Shown: positions 43,774 to 57,900, counted from the stretch's first letter. The stretch: DNA of 64,000 bases from Raineyella sp. W15-4 (GCF_033170155.1 NZ_CP137079.1:744001-808000); one strand, 5' to 3'. The notes: a model not told the origin generated them from the letters alone. Translations and numbers: made by a program.

Positions 43774-43816
43774 GATGTGGTTCCCTTTCGTTCAGGAACC
43801 CGCAGATAAACTCCCT

Positions 43817-46510
<2,694 letters not shown>

Positions 46511-46607
46511 CCTGACCGTGTCGAGGGCGGGCGTTCGGTGGCCGCCCGCCCTCGTCCGGTCGCTGGGCCGGTCGGTCGTCGTGTCGTCGGCGCCTGTCGG
46601 GCCGGAC

Positions 46608-46994
46608 TCAGGGTCTGCCGCCGTACGGGACGGTGATGATCTCCAGGTTGTGGCCGTCCGGGTCCTTCCAGTAGAGGCCACGTCCACCGTCGTGGTGGTT
46701 GATGGTGCCCTCGGCGTGATGGTACGGATCCGCCCAGAAGGTCAGGCCGCGCACCCTGATGCGGCCCCAGATCGCGTCGAACTCCTCCTCGGAGACGAGG
46801 AACGCGTAGTGCTGGCGCTGGAAGCCGCGCGGCGCATGGTCGTCGGCGAAGTCCAACGAGGTGTCCCCGATCTGGACGACGACGAACGGACCGTACGTCA
46901 CCGGGGGAGCGAGGCCGAGCAACTCGGTCATGAATGTGGCGGAGGCATGCTTGTCGGTTGCGTTGACGATGGTGTGGTTGAGCGTGATGGTCAT
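46608..46994 (-). CDS. VOC-family (glyoxalase/extradiol-like) protein
   Basis: 128 aa, one vicinal-oxygen-chelate domain. TLNHTIVNATDK gives the first metal His, RQHYAFLVSEEEF the second, and YWKDPDGHNLEIITVPYG the Glu. Substrate unknown. AGGAAGGAG lies 7 nt before the ATG at 46994; the frame is open to 47021 without homology. Confidence 0.82.
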   Translation of the reverse strand: MTITLNHTIVNATDKHASATFMTELLGLAPPVTYGPFVVVQIGDTSLDFADDHAPRGFQRQHYAFLVSEEEFDAIWGRIRVRGLTFWADPYHHAEGTINHHDGGRGLYWKDPDGHNLEIITVPYGGRP

Positions 46995-47167
46995 GCCGAT
47001 GCTCCTTCCTGCCCTTTCCATGGTGCCTCCTGCCCTCCATGGTGCGCGTCACGCCGTCGTTTGCCCACGCCGGTGCAGGGATGATGGCTGAGAATCCAGA
47101 GCTTCAGCGCCTGGGTTAAGCCGTGGGCGGGCGTCACTTGCGCGGTTCGTTCAGAGGCCCGCGGAAG

Positions 47168-47429
47168 TCAACGGATCTGGCGTACGCCATCCGAGGTGCC
47201 CCATGCCGTGTCGGTCGTGAGGGCCGGAATGGCGAGTCGGGTCGCCGTGGCCCGACAGAACCGGTCAGCCAGTGACAGGGGGGAACCTGCCTGCCACAGC
47301 TCGGGGCCGGCAACCGCGTCCGCGGCAGTGGCGGTGCCGGTTTCCAGTGCAGCCTCGCCTCGGTTGCCCCGGGCTCGTCCTGAAGGAACGCCAGAGCAGT
47401 GCCGACGCGTCCAGCATGGTGGTGATCAT
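47168..47429 (-). pseudogene. Decayed PIN-domain (VapC-like) toxin gene
   Basis: Three frame segments read in order: MITTMLDASALL (first catalytic Asp), then LAFLQDEPGATEA, then LSLADRFCRATATRLAIPALTTDTAW and a stop at 47168. Together they match the beginning and end of VapC/PIN toxins; the middle third is deleted. At least two frameshifts. It follows an equally broken AbrB-type antitoxin gene on the same strand. Confidence 0.65.
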
Positions 47430-47660
47430 GCCGACTCGGCGACGGCTTCGGTCGGCGCTCGGCGATCAGTTCCGCGACCGGGTCTTCGCGGCGAGCTGCT
47501 GCTTGATCAGAGTCCAAACCTGAGGCGCGGGAGCAGCAGCATGCCGGTTAGCGATTCGAGCAGGATGAGTGGAGTGTCAGTTTCGAGGCCGGCTGGCAGC
47601 ACGGATTTCTGCGGGGATCACCAGTCGTCCACGATCTCCCATCACCAGTGCGTGTGTACC
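47430..47660 (-). pseudogene. Decayed AbrB/SpoVT-type antitoxin gene
   Basis: The segment VMGDRGRLVIPAEIRAAS is the AbrB swapped-hairpin DNA-binding signature. One extra base then shifts the frame to GLETDTPLILLES and LTGMLLLPR, and a further shift leads to IKQQLAAK and AELIAERR-like sequence. This is the normal plan of an AbrB antitoxin, broken by at least two indels. The 5' limit is approximate. Confidence 0.6.
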
Positions 47661-47897
47661 ACTCGTAGGGGCGGCATACCGTTCGTCGGCATGATCAAGA
47701 GAGATCGATGGTGGATGTCGAGGTGGTCGAGTCTGCGAGCTTCGACGCTGGCGTGTCGCCCACGAACTCGGCCGCCCAATTTCTCTGTGGCAGTATCTGC
47801 CTACTTGTCTGATGTCGAGAGTGCGTTCGTGGTCCGTCGAGCGATAGAATGCCGCCGTCGGGACAGTGGGAGAACTAGCGCCAAGGGAGCCAGTGCG

Positions 47898-49187
47898 GTG
47901 GAGCCTCGTTCAGCTTTGAGCGACCCTCAATGGGAATCCGTGAACGTTGATGCCGATGCATTGCTGAATGAGGTGATGGGAAGTGTTCGCCGGTGCCAAC
48001 GCGACCTCTTTCTTATGTGGGTCACGGGGGCTGTGGTGGCGGTGTCTCTGGCATTCACTGTATTGGTTGCTAAAGATCCTCCGAAGACACCTGGCGGGGC
48101 TGACCTCCGCTGCCTCTGGTGGACGATCGATCAGTCAGTGGGGGATAAGCGTGAATTCCTCTTGGCAGGAGCAGGGCTGATTATCGCACTGCTCGCCGTC
48201 CCTGCTTTGAGCGGGCAAGAGGTGGCTACTGCGAGTTTTGAACGAATGGTTCAGAAGGTTCTTCTGCTGCGGGCGTTGACGGTGGGGGCCTTCGTTCTGT
48301 TGGTCGGATCCTGGCTTCTGATGCCGCTTCCTCCGCTAGATGTTTCACGTGGGCTGGGTGTAGTGGTTTGTGGATCAGTCGGGCTGCTGGCGAGCACTTT
48401 GCTGATCACATCAACGACGGCGGAGGTCGAACGTCATAAATTTCTTGCCGATGCGAGAAAACGACGGAATAAGATTGAGGGTGAGTTGAATAACCTCAGT
48501 CAGAAGGCTGGCGGGGAGATCAGCCGTGCGGGTCAAGTAGAGGCGATCGGGTATACAAGGGGTGGGGGTCTGAGGCTCTCGGTCGCCGTGTCGTGGTTGC
48601 TGAAATTTTTCCGCACATGGCGGGCTCGGGGCAAGCAAAGTATTTGCGGGAGAGTCGGGGTCTCGAGTCTAATTCGTTCTACCGGTGCGACGCTGGTTGC
48701 TGTCTTCTTTGCCGGGCTGCCATTGGTGGCGATGGTTTTCGTGTTTCATAACAAGTTCAGTGTGATCGCGCTGGTCTTTTTCTCCGCTTTGGCTGGGGTG
48801 TACATGCTGTGGACGAGGCGAGCAGTGCTTCGGCTGGTTTGGTTCAAGTCTCTGGGGGTTCGTGCTGCGGGAGCCACGGACGTGATGGTGGGTGTAGGTC
48901 TCTTGGTTGCGGTGGTTATGGCGCTCGTCACTTTCATTGTAGAAGGTCTCGTTAATGCGCTCGTGGGGGAAACGGTTGCAGTCATCATTCTTGCCCTATC
49001 CGTCATCAGTGTTATTGTTCTGATTCTGGACCCCTTGCTCTATTCTCAATGGGATCGGAGAATTGTTGACCTCAAGCATTTCGATTTTCTTCGACAGCAG
49101 AAGAGGGTTGCAGACAGGGAAATTGAGATGCAGAAACGTTACCTGACAAACTCTGGAGTGTTCGTCCGAGAAAGGGGTGACGGGTGA
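47898..49187 (+). CDS. Multi-pass membrane protein, unknown, atypical base composition
   Basis: 429 aa from GTG 47898 (AAGGGAG 8 nt upstream). About eight hydrophobic segments in pairs: 30-50, 75-95, 120-140, 150-170, 255-275, 285-305, 330-350 and 360-380, with a charged helix between (EVERHKFLADARKRRNKIEGELNNLSQKAGG). Not recognised. Codon use (many TTG, GTT, ATT, AGT) and GC content differ sharply from its neighbours, pointing to recent transfer. Confidence 0.6.
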   Translation: MEPRSALSDPQWESVNVDADALLNEVMGSVRRCQRDLFLMWVTGAVVAVSLAFTVLVAKDPPKTPGGADLRCLWWTIDQSVGDKREFLLAGAGLIIALLAVPALSGQEVATASFERMVQKVLLLRALTVGAFVLLVGSWLLMPLPPLDVSRGLGVVVCGSVGLLASTLLITSTTAEVERHKFLADARKRRNKIEGELNNLSQKAGGEISRAGQVEAIGYTRGGGLRLSVAVSWLLKFFRTWRARGKQSICGRVGVSSLIRSTGATLVAVFFAGLPLVAMVFVFHNKFSVIALVFFSALAGVYMLWTRRAVLRLVWFKSLGVRAAGATDVMVGVGLLVAVVMALVTFIVEGLVNALVGETVAVIILALSVISVIVLILDPLLYSQWDRRIVDLKHFDFLRQQKRVADREIEMQKRYLTNSGVFVRERGDG

Positions 49188-49492
49188 TTTGAAGGCACTT
49201 GTTGCCGCATTTCGAGCCCGTGTTTTCCATAGATGTGTCATCAGGAACGACCACTACTCATGAGCGGTTCCGTGAGTTTGATCGATACTGATGGCCCGAG
49301 AGGCCTAACCTGACCCTCCGTCTGTCACGGTGTCATCATGACCAAGCTCGTCCAGCAGATCGTCCGCGCCGAGATGGGTCCCTATCGCGGGGTGCCGCGG
49401 CAGCTCCGGCGTCAGCAGATAACGTACGTATCCTGGCCGGACAGGTGACGAGAGTGAGCTTGACGAAGATCACCGAGGACGGAGGACGCCGG
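49188..49492. other. Intergenic region before 5-oxoprolinase gene
   Basis: 305 bp. It contains a 36-codon open frame (49338-49448, beginning [14 protein letters not shown]) with no recognisable homology, probably a chance frame or remnant, and the Shine-Dalgarno GGAGG (49481-49485) of the next gene. No clear promoter. Confidence 0.3.
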
Positions 49493-52400
49493 ATGACCAG
49501 TATCGGGTGGCAGTTCTGGGTCGACCGGGGCGGCACGTTCACCGACATCGTCGCGCGCCGGCCCGACGGGCGGTTGGTAACGCACAAGCTGCTGTCGGAG
49601 AACCCGACCAGCTATCGCGACGCCGCGGTCGCCGGGATCCGTATGCTCCTCGCGGCCGCCGATGCGTCCGCGTCGGACGTGCCCGTGTCGGCCACGCCGG
49701 ACGACGAGGATGTGTCGGGCCGGACGGACTTCCCGGCCGCGCAGATCGAGGCTGTCCGGATGGGCACCACCGTGGCGACCAACGCCCTGCTGGAACGGAC
49801 CGGGGAACGCACTCTGCTGGTGATCACCCGCGGTTTCGGCGATGCGCTGCGGATCGGCTACCAGAACCGTCCCCGCATCTTCGACCGGCACATCGTGCTG
49901 CCGGAGCAGCTCTACGAGCGGGTGATCGAGGTCGACGAACGCGTCACCGCGCAGGGCACCGTGCTGCGAGCCCCCGATCTCGGCCCCCTCGAAGGGCAGC
50001 TGCGCCAGGCGTATGCCGACGGGATCCGTACGGTCGCCGTGGTGTGTCTGCACAGTTATCTCCACCCGGCGCACGAACGCCGGATCGGCCGGCTCGCCGA
50101 AGAGATCGGCTTCGACCAGGTCTCGCTGTCCTCCGAAGTCAGCCCACTGATGAAGCTGGTCCCGCGCGGCGACACCACCGTGGTCGACGCGTACCTGTCC
50201 CCGGTGCTGCGCCGCTACGTTGACCAGGTCGCCGACCAGCTGCGAGGCGTACGGCTGATGTTCATGCAGTCCAACGGCGGGCTGGCCGAGGCGGGGCACT
50301 TCCGCGGCAAGGACGCGATCCTGTCCGGTCCGGCCGGCGGCATCGTCGGCATGGTGCGGATGTCGGCCCTAGCCGGCTTCGACCATGTCATCGGCTTCGA
50401 CATGGGCGGCACCTCGACGGACGTGTCGCACTACGCCGGGACTGGCGGGGCCGGGACGGGCGAGGCAGCTACGGACGGGGTGGGCTCGTACGACCGGGTG
50501 TTCACCACCCAGGTCACCGGCGTCAGGTTGCGTGCCCCGATGCTGGACATCCACACAATCGCCGCCGGTGGTGGCTCGGTGCTGCACTTCGACGGCATCC
50601 GCTATCGGGTCGGCCCGGAGTCGGCCGGCGCGGATCCCGGCCCGGCCTGCTACCGCAACGGCGGCCCGCTCACCGTGACCGACGCCAACGTGATGCTCGG
50701 CCGCATCCAGCCCGCGCACTTCCCGGCCGTGTTCGGTCCCACCGGCGACCAACCGCTGGACGACGAGATCGTCCGGCGCCGGTTCGCTGACCTGGCTGCC
50801 GAGATCCGAGAGTCGGCCGACGACGACCGTACGCCCGAGCAGGTCGCCGAGGGATTCCTGCGGATCGCCGTGGCGAACATGGCTAATGCGGTCAAGAAGA
50901 TCTCGGTGCAGAAGGGCCACGACGTCACCCGCTACGTGCTGACCACGTTCGGCGGCGCCGGCGGGCAGCATGCCTGCGCAGTCGCCGACGCGCTCGGGAT
51001 CCGGACCGTGCTCGTCCCGCCGATGGCCGGCGTGCTCTCCGCGCTCGGGATCGGCCTGGCCGACACTATGGTGATGCGGGAACAGTCGGTGGAGGTCCGC
51101 CTCGATGCCGCCGCGCTGGACACCCTGGCCGCCGTCGCGGACACCCTCGAGCAGGCTGCGCGCGCCGAACTGCTGGCCGAGGGCGTCCCGGCGGAGCGGA
51201 TCCGGGTCGTCCGCCGGGTCCACGTACGCTACGACGGCACCGACACCCCGATCCCGGTCGACCTCGCGGAGCTGGACGCGATGACCGGGGCGTTCGAGGC
51301 CGCGCACCGGGCGACGTACTCCTTCCTGATGGATCGTCCGCTGATCGCCGGGGCCGTCGCGGTGGAGGCGGTCGGGCTGACCGAGCAACCCGACCTGTCG
51401 TACGTCGGTGAGCAGGGGGCCGACGCCACCTCACCGGCCACCGCCGGCCCATCCGATGTCGTCCGCGTCCATGCCGGCGGAGAGTGGCGCGACGCCCAGT
51501 TGCGGCACCGCGAGCGGATGCGGCCGGGGGAGACGGTGACGGGGCCGGCGATCATCGCCGAGGCGAACGCGACCACCGTCGTCGACGACGGCTGGCGGGC
51601 GACGCTCACCGCGTCGGGACACGTGCTCGCCGAACGGGTGGTGGCGCCTGCGCAGCCCGATGCGGGCACCGAGGCCGATCCGGTGTTGCTGGAGATCTTC
51701 AACAACCTCTTCATGTCGATCGCCGAGCAGATGGGCTTCCGGCTGGAATCGACCGCGCAGTCGGTGAACATCCGGGAGCGGCTGGACTTCTCCTGCGCGC
51801 TGTTCGACCCGTACGGCGGCCTGGTCGCGAACGCCCCGCACATCCCCGTCCACCTCGGCTCGATGGGCAGCACGGTCAAGGAAGTCATCCGCCGCCGGGG
51901 CGCGGCGATGCGGCCCGGCGACGTGTACGCGGTCAACGACCCCTATCACGGCGGCACCCATCTCCCGGATGTCACCGTGGTGACCCCGGTGTTCGACGAG
52001 GCCGGCGAGCAGATCCTGTTCTTCGTCGCCTCGCGCGGCCACCACGCCGAGATCGGCGGCGTCACCCCCGGGTCCATGCCGGCGCACAGCCACACCATCG
52101 ACGAGGAAGGCGTGCTGTTGTTCGACAACTGGCTGCTGGTGGACGGCGGACAGGGCGGGCACTTCCGTGAGACGGCGACCCGGCGACTGCTGGTCGAGGC
52201 ACCGTTCCCGTCCCGGGATCCGGAGGCCAACCTCGCGGATCTGCGCGCCCAGATCGCGGCCAACCAGAAGGGCGTCGACGAGGTGGGGAGGATGATCGAC
52301 CACTTCGGCCTCGACGTCGTCCAGGCGTACATGCGGCATGTCCAGGACAATGCCGAGGAGGCGGTGCGCCGCGTCATCGATGAGCTCGGCGACGGGGAGT

Positions 52401-53218
52401 ATCGCTACACGATGGACTCCGGGGCGACGATCGCCGTACGGGTCAGCGTCGACCGTACGGCCCGCAGCGCGACCATCGACTTCACCGGCACCTCGCCCCA
52501 GCTGGACACGAACTTCAACGCGCCGTCGTCAGTGGCGACCGCCGCGGTGCTCTACGTCTTCCGGACCCTGGTCGCCGACGAGATCCCGCTCAACGACGGC
52601 TGCCTGCGCCCGCTGCACCTCGTCATCCCGGCAGGGTCGATGCTCGCCCCGACGTACCCGGCCGCGGTCGTCGCCGGCAACGTCGAGACCTCCCAGGCGA
52701 TCACCGGTGCGCTGTTCGGCGCACTGCGGGTGCAGGCCGAAGGGTCCGGGACGATGAACAACGTCACCTTCGGCAACGACCGGCACCAGTACTACGAAAC
52801 CCTCGGCTCCGGGTCGGGGGCGGGTGACGGCTTCGACGGGGCGTCGGTGGTGCAGACGCACATGACGAACTCACGGCTCACCGATTCCGAAGTGCTCGAA
52901 TGGCGCTTCCCCGTGCTGCTGCGGGAGTACGCGATCCGGCGGGGGAGCGGCGGCGCGGGACGATGGCGCGGCGGTGACGGCGGCGTACGGCGGATCCAGT
53001 TCACCGAGGCCATGACGGTGAGCACCTTGTCGGGGCACCGTCGGGTGGCGCCGTACGGCATGGCGGGTGGCTCGCCGGGGGCGCTGGGACGGAACTATGT
53101 GAAGCGGGCCGACGGGAGCGTCGTCGAGCTGGCGGGGTGCGACTCCGTCGAGGTGGGGCCGGGGGACACGCTGGTGATCGAGACGCCGGGCGGCGGTGGG
53201 TACGGGGCAACTGTCTAG
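49493..53218 (+). CDS. 5-oxoprolinase / hydantoinase A+B fusion
   Basis: 1241 aa, the length of full OPLAH-type enzymes. Residues 1-690 are HyuA-like (ATPase): [10 protein letters not shown] at 11-20, [34 protein letters not shown], and [15 protein letters not shown]. Residues 720-1241 are HyuB-like: [55 protein letters not shown], and a Gly-rich end (GGGGYG). ATP-dependent opening of 5-oxoproline or a hydantoin is expected; which one is not decidable. GGAGG lies 7 nt before ATG 49493. Confidence 0.88.
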   Translation: MTSIGWQFWVDRGGTFTDIVARRPDGRLVTHKLLSENPTSYRDAAVAGIRMLLAAADASASDVPVSATPDDEDVSGRTDFPAAQIEAVRMGTTVATNALLERTGERTLLVITRGFGDALRIGYQNRPRIFDRHIVLPEQLYERVIEVDERVTAQGTVLRAPDLGPLEGQLRQAYADGIRTVAVVCLHSYLHPAHERRIGRLAEEIGFDQVSLSSEVSPLMKLVPRGDTTVVDAYLSPVLRRYVDQVADQLRGVRLMFMQSNGGLAEAGHFRGKDAILSGPAGGIVGMVRMSALAGFDHVIGFDMGGTSTDVSHYAGTGGAGTGEAATDGVGSYDRVFTTQVTGVRLRAPMLDIHTIAAGGGSVLHFDGIRYRVGPESAGADPGPACYRNGGPLTVTDANVMLGRIQPAHFPAVFGPTGDQPLDDEIVRRRFADLAAEIRESADDDRTPEQVAEGFLRIAVANMANAVKKISVQKGHDVTRYVLTTFGGAGGQHACAVADALGIRTVLVPPMAGVLSALGIGLADTMVMREQSVEVRLDAAALDTLAAVADTLEQAARAELLAEGVPAERIRVVRRVHVRYDGTDTPIPVDLAELDAMTGAFEAAHRATYSFLMDRPLIAGAVAVEAVGLTEQPDLSYVGEQGADATSPATAGPSDVVRVHAGGEWRDAQLRHRERMRPGETVTGPAIIAEANATTVVDDGWRATLTASGHVLAERVVAPAQPDAGTEADPVLLEIFNNLFMSIAEQMGFRLESTAQSVNIRERLDFSCALFDPYGGLVANAPHIPVHLGSMGSTVKEVIRRRGAAMRPGDVYAVNDPYHGGTHLPDVTVVTPVFDEAGEQILFFVASRGHHAEIGGVTPGSMPAHSHTIDEEGVLLFDNWLLVDGGQGGHFRETATRRLLVEAPFPSRDPEANLADLRAQIAANQKGVDEVGRMIDHFGLDVVQAYMRHVQDNAEEAVRRVIDELGDGEYRYTMDSGATIAVRVSVDRTARSATIDFTGTSPQLDTNFNAPSSVATAAVLYVFRTLVADEIPLNDGCLRPLHLVIPAGSMLAPTYPAAVVAGNVETSQAITGALFGALRVQAEGSGTMNNVTFGNDRHQYYETLGSGSGAGDGFDGASVVQTHMTNSRLTDSEVLEWRFPVLLREYAIRRGSGGAGRWRGGDGGVRRIQFTEAMTVSTLSGHRRVAPYGMAGGSPGALGRNYVKRADGSVVELAGCDSVEVGPGDTLVIETPGGGGYGATV

Positions 53219-53424
53219 ATCGGCCGGCCTGGACTTGGTCATCGAGAATTCGACCATAGGTTTGCCCTATGAGGCGCTGGGATTGACCCTGCTGCGTCGG
53301 TGCTGATGAACCGGGGCCGGGTGTGAGTTGGACCAGGTGCGGTCAAGCCCGGTCAATCCGAGTCTCAGTCGGTAAAGTGCTCAACGCATTGCGCGTGACC
53401 ACGTCCCGGCTGGAGGTCCTCCCC

Positions 53425-53616
53425 GTGTCTGAGACCTGGCTCTCTGCGGATGACAGGCCGGCCACCTGGGTGTCATCAAGGGCACGGTCTACGCCTGGAT
53501 CGGGAGAAGGGGTTGCACGCGCACCAGATGGGACGCCTCGAGAATTACCAAGCGCGCGAGGGGTCGACTGGGTACGAAGCGGCAGACCGGCCTCTGCGGG
53601 CGAGGGTGAGGCCTAA
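53425..53616 (+). pseudogene. Broken HTH (excisionase/MerR-like) gene upstream of BREX
   Basis: Read across shifting frames: SETWLSADD, then AGHLGVIKGTVYAWIG, then EKGLHAHQMGRL, then VDWVRSGRPASAGEGEA and a stop at 53616. This is the HTH_17 pattern (LTADDIAxHLGVxxxTVYxWIxxKGMPAHxxGRLWxFxxxEVDxWV) of small DNA-binding proteins. At least three indels break it. It may have been a regulator of the defence genes that follow. Confidence 0.6.
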
Positions 53617-53686
53617 GCGACGTATGAAGAGACGTGTGAAGGTGACGCGCTGGCCGCAGCGACAGCCTGCAGCGGAGGGAGGGAAG

Positions 53687-54325
53687 ATGGAGGACGAAGT
53701 GGCGACAGCGCCGGTACCGCGGCGCTATGCCTTGTCGTTCACCGCGGGCACCCTCTTGACGCGCGAAGCGGCGCAGTTTGCGCCTGTCTATCTCGAGGCC
53801 CGGGACTGGAAGCGGGTCCGCGACCAAGCGGTCCAGGAGAACCTTCTGCAGGCGCGCACGTACCGGACAAGCGTCCGGCTGGTCCGCGAGATGGTCAAGC
53901 GGCTGTCGACCCTGACCGATGACGAAGTCGGGCTGCTGGTCGAGGCCACCGCCTCGGAGCGGGCGCACCTCATGTGGGTGGCAGCCTGTCGGCGCTACGC
54001 GCTCATCGGGGAATTCGCTGAGGAGGTGCTGCGTGAGCGGTACCTGACCTTGGCCTCCACGCTGGACTACGAGGACTTCGACAGCTTCGTCCGGACCAAG
54101 GCGCTCTGGCATGAAGAGCTGGCCGCGATCAAGGAATCGACGCTGCAGAAGCTGAGGTCGAACGTGTTCAAGATGCTGCAGGAGGCCGGGCTCCTGTCAG
54201 AAGCGGGATATATCGTTCCGGCTGTGCTGTCCGAGCGAGTGGCGGCGAGGCTGAGCGCCCGCGCGCCGAGTGAGTTGCGTTTCTTTCCTACCCAGACCGC
54301 TGCCGAGCAGGGGGCTACCTCGTGA
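53687..54325 (+). CDS. brxA: BREX protein BrxA (DUF1819)
   Basis: 212 aa. RYALSFTAGTLLTREAAQFAPVYLEARDWKRVRDQAVQENLLQARTYRTSVRLVREMVKRL at the start and YEDFDSFVRTKALWHEELAAIKESTLQKLRSNVFKMLQEAGLL near the end match BrxA, a NusB-like small protein of type 1 BREX. GGAGGGAGGG precedes ATG 53687. Its stop overlaps the brxB start by 4 nt. First gene of the defence operon. Confidence 0.92.
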   Translation: MEDEVATAPVPRRYALSFTAGTLLTREAAQFAPVYLEARDWKRVRDQAVQENLLQARTYRTSVRLVREMVKRLSTLTDDEVGLLVEATASERAHLMWVAACRRYALIGEFAEEVLRERYLTLASTLDYEDFDSFVRTKALWHEELAAIKESTLQKLRSNVFKMLQEAGLLSEAGYIVPAVLSERVAARLSARAPSELRFFPTQTAAEQGATS

Positions 54326-54921
54326 TCCCGAAGACCCTGCCCGAGCAGGAGGAGCACTTGTTCGCGGTGCTCAGTAGCCGGCGCTTTCTGCAGATGGAGG
54401 GACTCAGCAACGAGGTCCCGTTCTTCATCTATCCATACCCGCCGGAAGATGCGCTCGCCGTCGCCGCGGCCAAGAAGCGGGTCAAGAACCGCCTGGCTGG
54501 CGCTGGGGTGTCGGTCTTCGAGATCAACCTGTACGACCTTTCGGTCGAGCTGCTTAAGGAGCGAGGTGTTTGGGACCGGGTGCTGGCGATCGAGCCAGAC
54601 CTCGACAAGGACGACTTCCGCGAGATGCTCCAGGGGATGCTCGATCCGCAGTTGCACATCGCTCCGGCAATCCGTGACCGGCTGGCGGGCGAGTCCTTCG
54701 ACATCTTCCTTCTCACCGGCATCGGTGAGGTCTTTCCGTACATCCGCTCGCACAACGTGCTGAACAACCTGCAGTCGGTGGTCACCGGCAAGCCGATGCT
54801 CATGTTCTTCCCTGGCCGCTACGAGCAGTCCGACACGTTGGGCTCGTCGCTCGTGCTGTTCGGTCGGCTCAAGGACGACCAGTACTACCGGGCCAAGAAC
54901 ATCCTGGAACAGGAGGCGTGA
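54322..54921 (+). CDS. brxB: BREX protein BrxB (DUF1788)
   Basis: 199 aa, start GTG overlapping the brxA stop. LFAVLSSRRFLQMEGLSNEVPFFIYPYPPE and FDIFLLTGIGEVFPYIRSHNVLNNLQSVVTGKPMLMFFPGRYEQ are the BrxB signatures. Its role in BREX is not well understood; it is needed in type 1 systems. Coupled to both neighbours. Confidence 0.93.
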   Translation: MIPKTLPEQEEHLFAVLSSRRFLQMEGLSNEVPFFIYPYPPEDALAVAAAKKRVKNRLAGAGVSVFEINLYDLSVELLKERGVWDRVLAIEPDLDKDDFREMLQGMLDPQLHIAPAIRDRLAGESFDIFLLTGIGEVFPYIRSHNVLNNLQSVVTGKPMLMFFPGRYEQSDTLGSSLVLFGRLKDDQYYRAKNILEQEA

Positions 54922-54926
54922 GCTCC

Positions 54927-57900
54927 ATGCAGCTCGACCAGATCTTCGCCAAGGACATCCAGCGTCCGATCGAGGGCGTCATCAAGGCCGATGACGCCGC
55001 ACACCTGGGCACAGAGGTCGACGAGTACGTCCTGACCAACGAGGCCGCCAAGGGGCTGGAGATCCTGCTGGAGGAATACACCTCCTACACCAACGCCAAC
55101 GGCGTGTGGATCTCCGGCTTCTTCGGCTCCGGTAAGTCGCACATGCTCAAGATGCTCGCCCACCTGCTGGGCGATGTCGAAGGCCAGGACTACCCGCGCC
55201 AGGCCGTCTCGGACAGCTTCCGCGCCAAGACTCCCGACGCCTTCCTGCCCGGACTGCTCAACAAGGCCGACCGCATCCCGGCGAAGAGCCTGCTGTTTAA
55301 CATCGACCAGAAGGCGACCCTGATCTCCAAGGATCAGACCGACGCGCTGCTCAGGGTGTTCGTCAAGGTCTTCGACGAGTCGCGGGGCTACTACGGCAAC
55401 CAGGGCCACGTTGCCCGCTTCGAGCGCGACCTGGACAGCCGCGGACAGTACGAGCAGTTCAAGGCGGCGTTCGGGCGGATCGCGGGCATCCCGTGGACGC
55501 AGGGGCGCGAGCAGAGCGCGCTGGAGGGGCCGAGCATCGACCGGGCGTTCGCCGAGGTCAACGGCGGGACGGCCGACGGCATCATCCGGCAGTACAGCGC
55601 CTCGTACGCGGTCTCGATCGAGGACTTCGCCGACGAAGTCAAGGCTTGGCTGGACCAGCAGGGCGACCCGACCTTCCGGCTCAACTTCTTCGTCGACGAG
55701 GTCGGCCAGTTCATCGGCTCAGACACCAAGCTGATGCTCAATCTTCAGACCATCGCCGAGTCGCTCAACACCAAGTGCTTGGGCCGGGCGTGGGTGTTCG
55801 TCACCAGCCAGGAGGACATGGAGAAGGTCATTGGTGACCGGACCCGTCAGCAGGGCAACGATTTCTCCAAGATCCAGGCCCGGTTCACCACCCGCCTCAA
55901 GCTGACCAGCGCCGACGTCGAGGAGGTCATCCGCAAGCGTCTGCTGGAGAAGAACGATGGCGGGGTCGGTGCCCTGTCGGTGATCTACGCCGAGCAGCAC
56001 GCCAACTTCAAGACGTTGTTCGACTTCGTCGATGGCGCCAAGACCTACCGCAACTACACCGATGAGGCCCACTTCGTCGGGACCTACCCGTTCGTGAGCT
56101 ACCAGTTCCCGCTGTTCCAGGCCGCTATCGAGGGCATCTCCGACCACAACGTTTTCGAGGGACGCAATAGCTCGATTGGTGAGCGCTCGATGCTCGGTGT
56201 GGTCCAGCAGGTCGCCAAGGACATCGGCGACGTCGAGGTCGGCCACCTGGCGACGTTCGACAGCATGTTCGCCGGCATCCGCGCGTCGCTGAAGTCGGCC
56301 GCCCAGCGCTCGATCGACGTTGCCGAGCGCAACCTCGACAACGACCTGGCGATCCGCCTACTCAAGGCACTGTTCCTGGTCAAGTACGTCGAGAGCTTCC
56401 AGGCCACCCCGCGCAACTTGACCGTGCTGGTCTACGACCGCTTCGGCCTCGACCTCCCGGAATTGTCGGAGCAGGTCAAGGAAGCCTTGACACTGCTGGA
56501 GACCCAGACCTACATCCAGCGCAACGGCAACGTTTACGAGTACCTGACAAACGAAGAGCAGGTCATCGAGGAGGAGATCAAGAACGTCGACATCGACACC
56601 TCCGAGGTCAGCGGTCGGTTGTCCAAGATCCTGTCCGGCGACGTGATCAAGGCCAGCAAGATCCGCTATGCCAAGAACGGGCAGGACTTCCCGTTCGGCT
56701 TCAAGCTCGATGACCAGGCCCACGGCTCCCAAAAGGAGCTGGCGGTCCACTTCATCTCCCCGGAGTACCCGTACTCGCCCGAGGAGATCCGCATGCACAG
56801 CGCAGGTAAGGACGAGCTGCGGGTCATCCTTGAGCCGGATGCCCGGGTGCTGTCAGACCTGCGGCTGCTGATCAAGACGGAGAAGTACATCAAGCGCAAG
56901 CAGGGCACCTCGATCTCGGCCATCGAGGGTCAGATCCTGCAGACCAAGGGTGCGCAGAACGTCGACCGGGAGAAGGAGTTGATCGAGCGGGTCAAGGCCT
57001 CGGTGGGCAAGTCGACCCTGGTCATCAACGCCGCCGATATCACCTCCAGCTCGCAGGACGCGTTGGTTCGTGTGACCGATGGCTTCCAGGATCTGATCAG
57101 TCGCACCTATACCCAGCTCAAACTGCTCGACGGCCGCACCTACAGCGAGCAACAGGTCGCCGGGGCAGCCAACCCGGACGGCGGGCTGTTCGACGCCGCT
57201 GACGCCACCAAGCTCTTCGCGCCGTCCGAGGAGGTGCTGTCGTTCGTCCTGCGCAAGGAGGCCCTCGGTGAGCAGGTCACGGTCAAGACCATTGTCGACA
57301 GTTTCACGGCCAAGCCGTATGGCTGGGATCTGGCCTCGATCGAAGTCCTGATCGCCTACCTGATCGGTACTTCCAAGGTCACCCTGACTGTCGATGGCAA
57401 CGTCCTCAAGCGGTCCGAGGTCGCCACAGCGCTACGCAACACCCAGAAGCACGCCCACGCCGTGGTCTCGCCGCAGAAGACTTTCGACGAGCGCAAGGTC
57501 GCTGCCTTCCGAAAGTTCTGCACCGACTTCTTTGACCAGGGCAACACGCCCAAGGATCCGCTGGAGCTGGCCTGCTACGGCGCCGACAAGCTGAAGGCCA
57601 AGCGCGACGAGCTTAAGGCCACCGTCACTGGCTCCAAGTACCCGTTCGCCAGCCAGCTCTCTGGCCCGATCGACCTGCTCGACCAGGTGGTCGGCAAGCC
57701 CGACGACTGGTACCTGACCGACTTCAACCTTGGCGACGATCTGCTCGACGCCAAGGAGTCCACAATCGACCCGATCTGGGCTTTCCTCAGTGGTGGTCAG
57801 AAGGTCATCTACGACGACGCCGTCGCTCTGCTGACCACCCATAGCAGCAATCTCGGATACCTGCCGTCTGGCAGCGACGCCACGGTACGCACCGCCCTGG

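Larger units (their letters stand above)
42581..43816 (-). mobile_element. IS3-family insertion sequence
   Basis: About 1236 bp with two overlapping frames (orfA, orfB) on the minus strand. GTGT on both sides (42577-42580 and 43817-43820) is a plausible 4-bp target duplication, and removing the element restores the host frame. The terminal repeats are poor: near the ends TAGACA...GAGTTTAGCTG (left) and TGGACA...GAGTTTATCTG (right, inward) are similar with an indel, so the exact ends could shift by a few bases. Confidence 0.82.

Noticed and set aside
47196-47897. N-terminal extension of about 230 codons for the membrane protein gene
   Set aside because: It runs over the decayed toxin-antitoxin genes of the opposite strand, is low-complexity, and a good Shine-Dalgarno plus GTG lies at 47883-47900.
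49338-49448. 36-codon open frame [14 protein letters not shown]...
   Set aside because: No Shine-Dalgarno, no -10 box and no homology recognised; not strong enough to call a gene.
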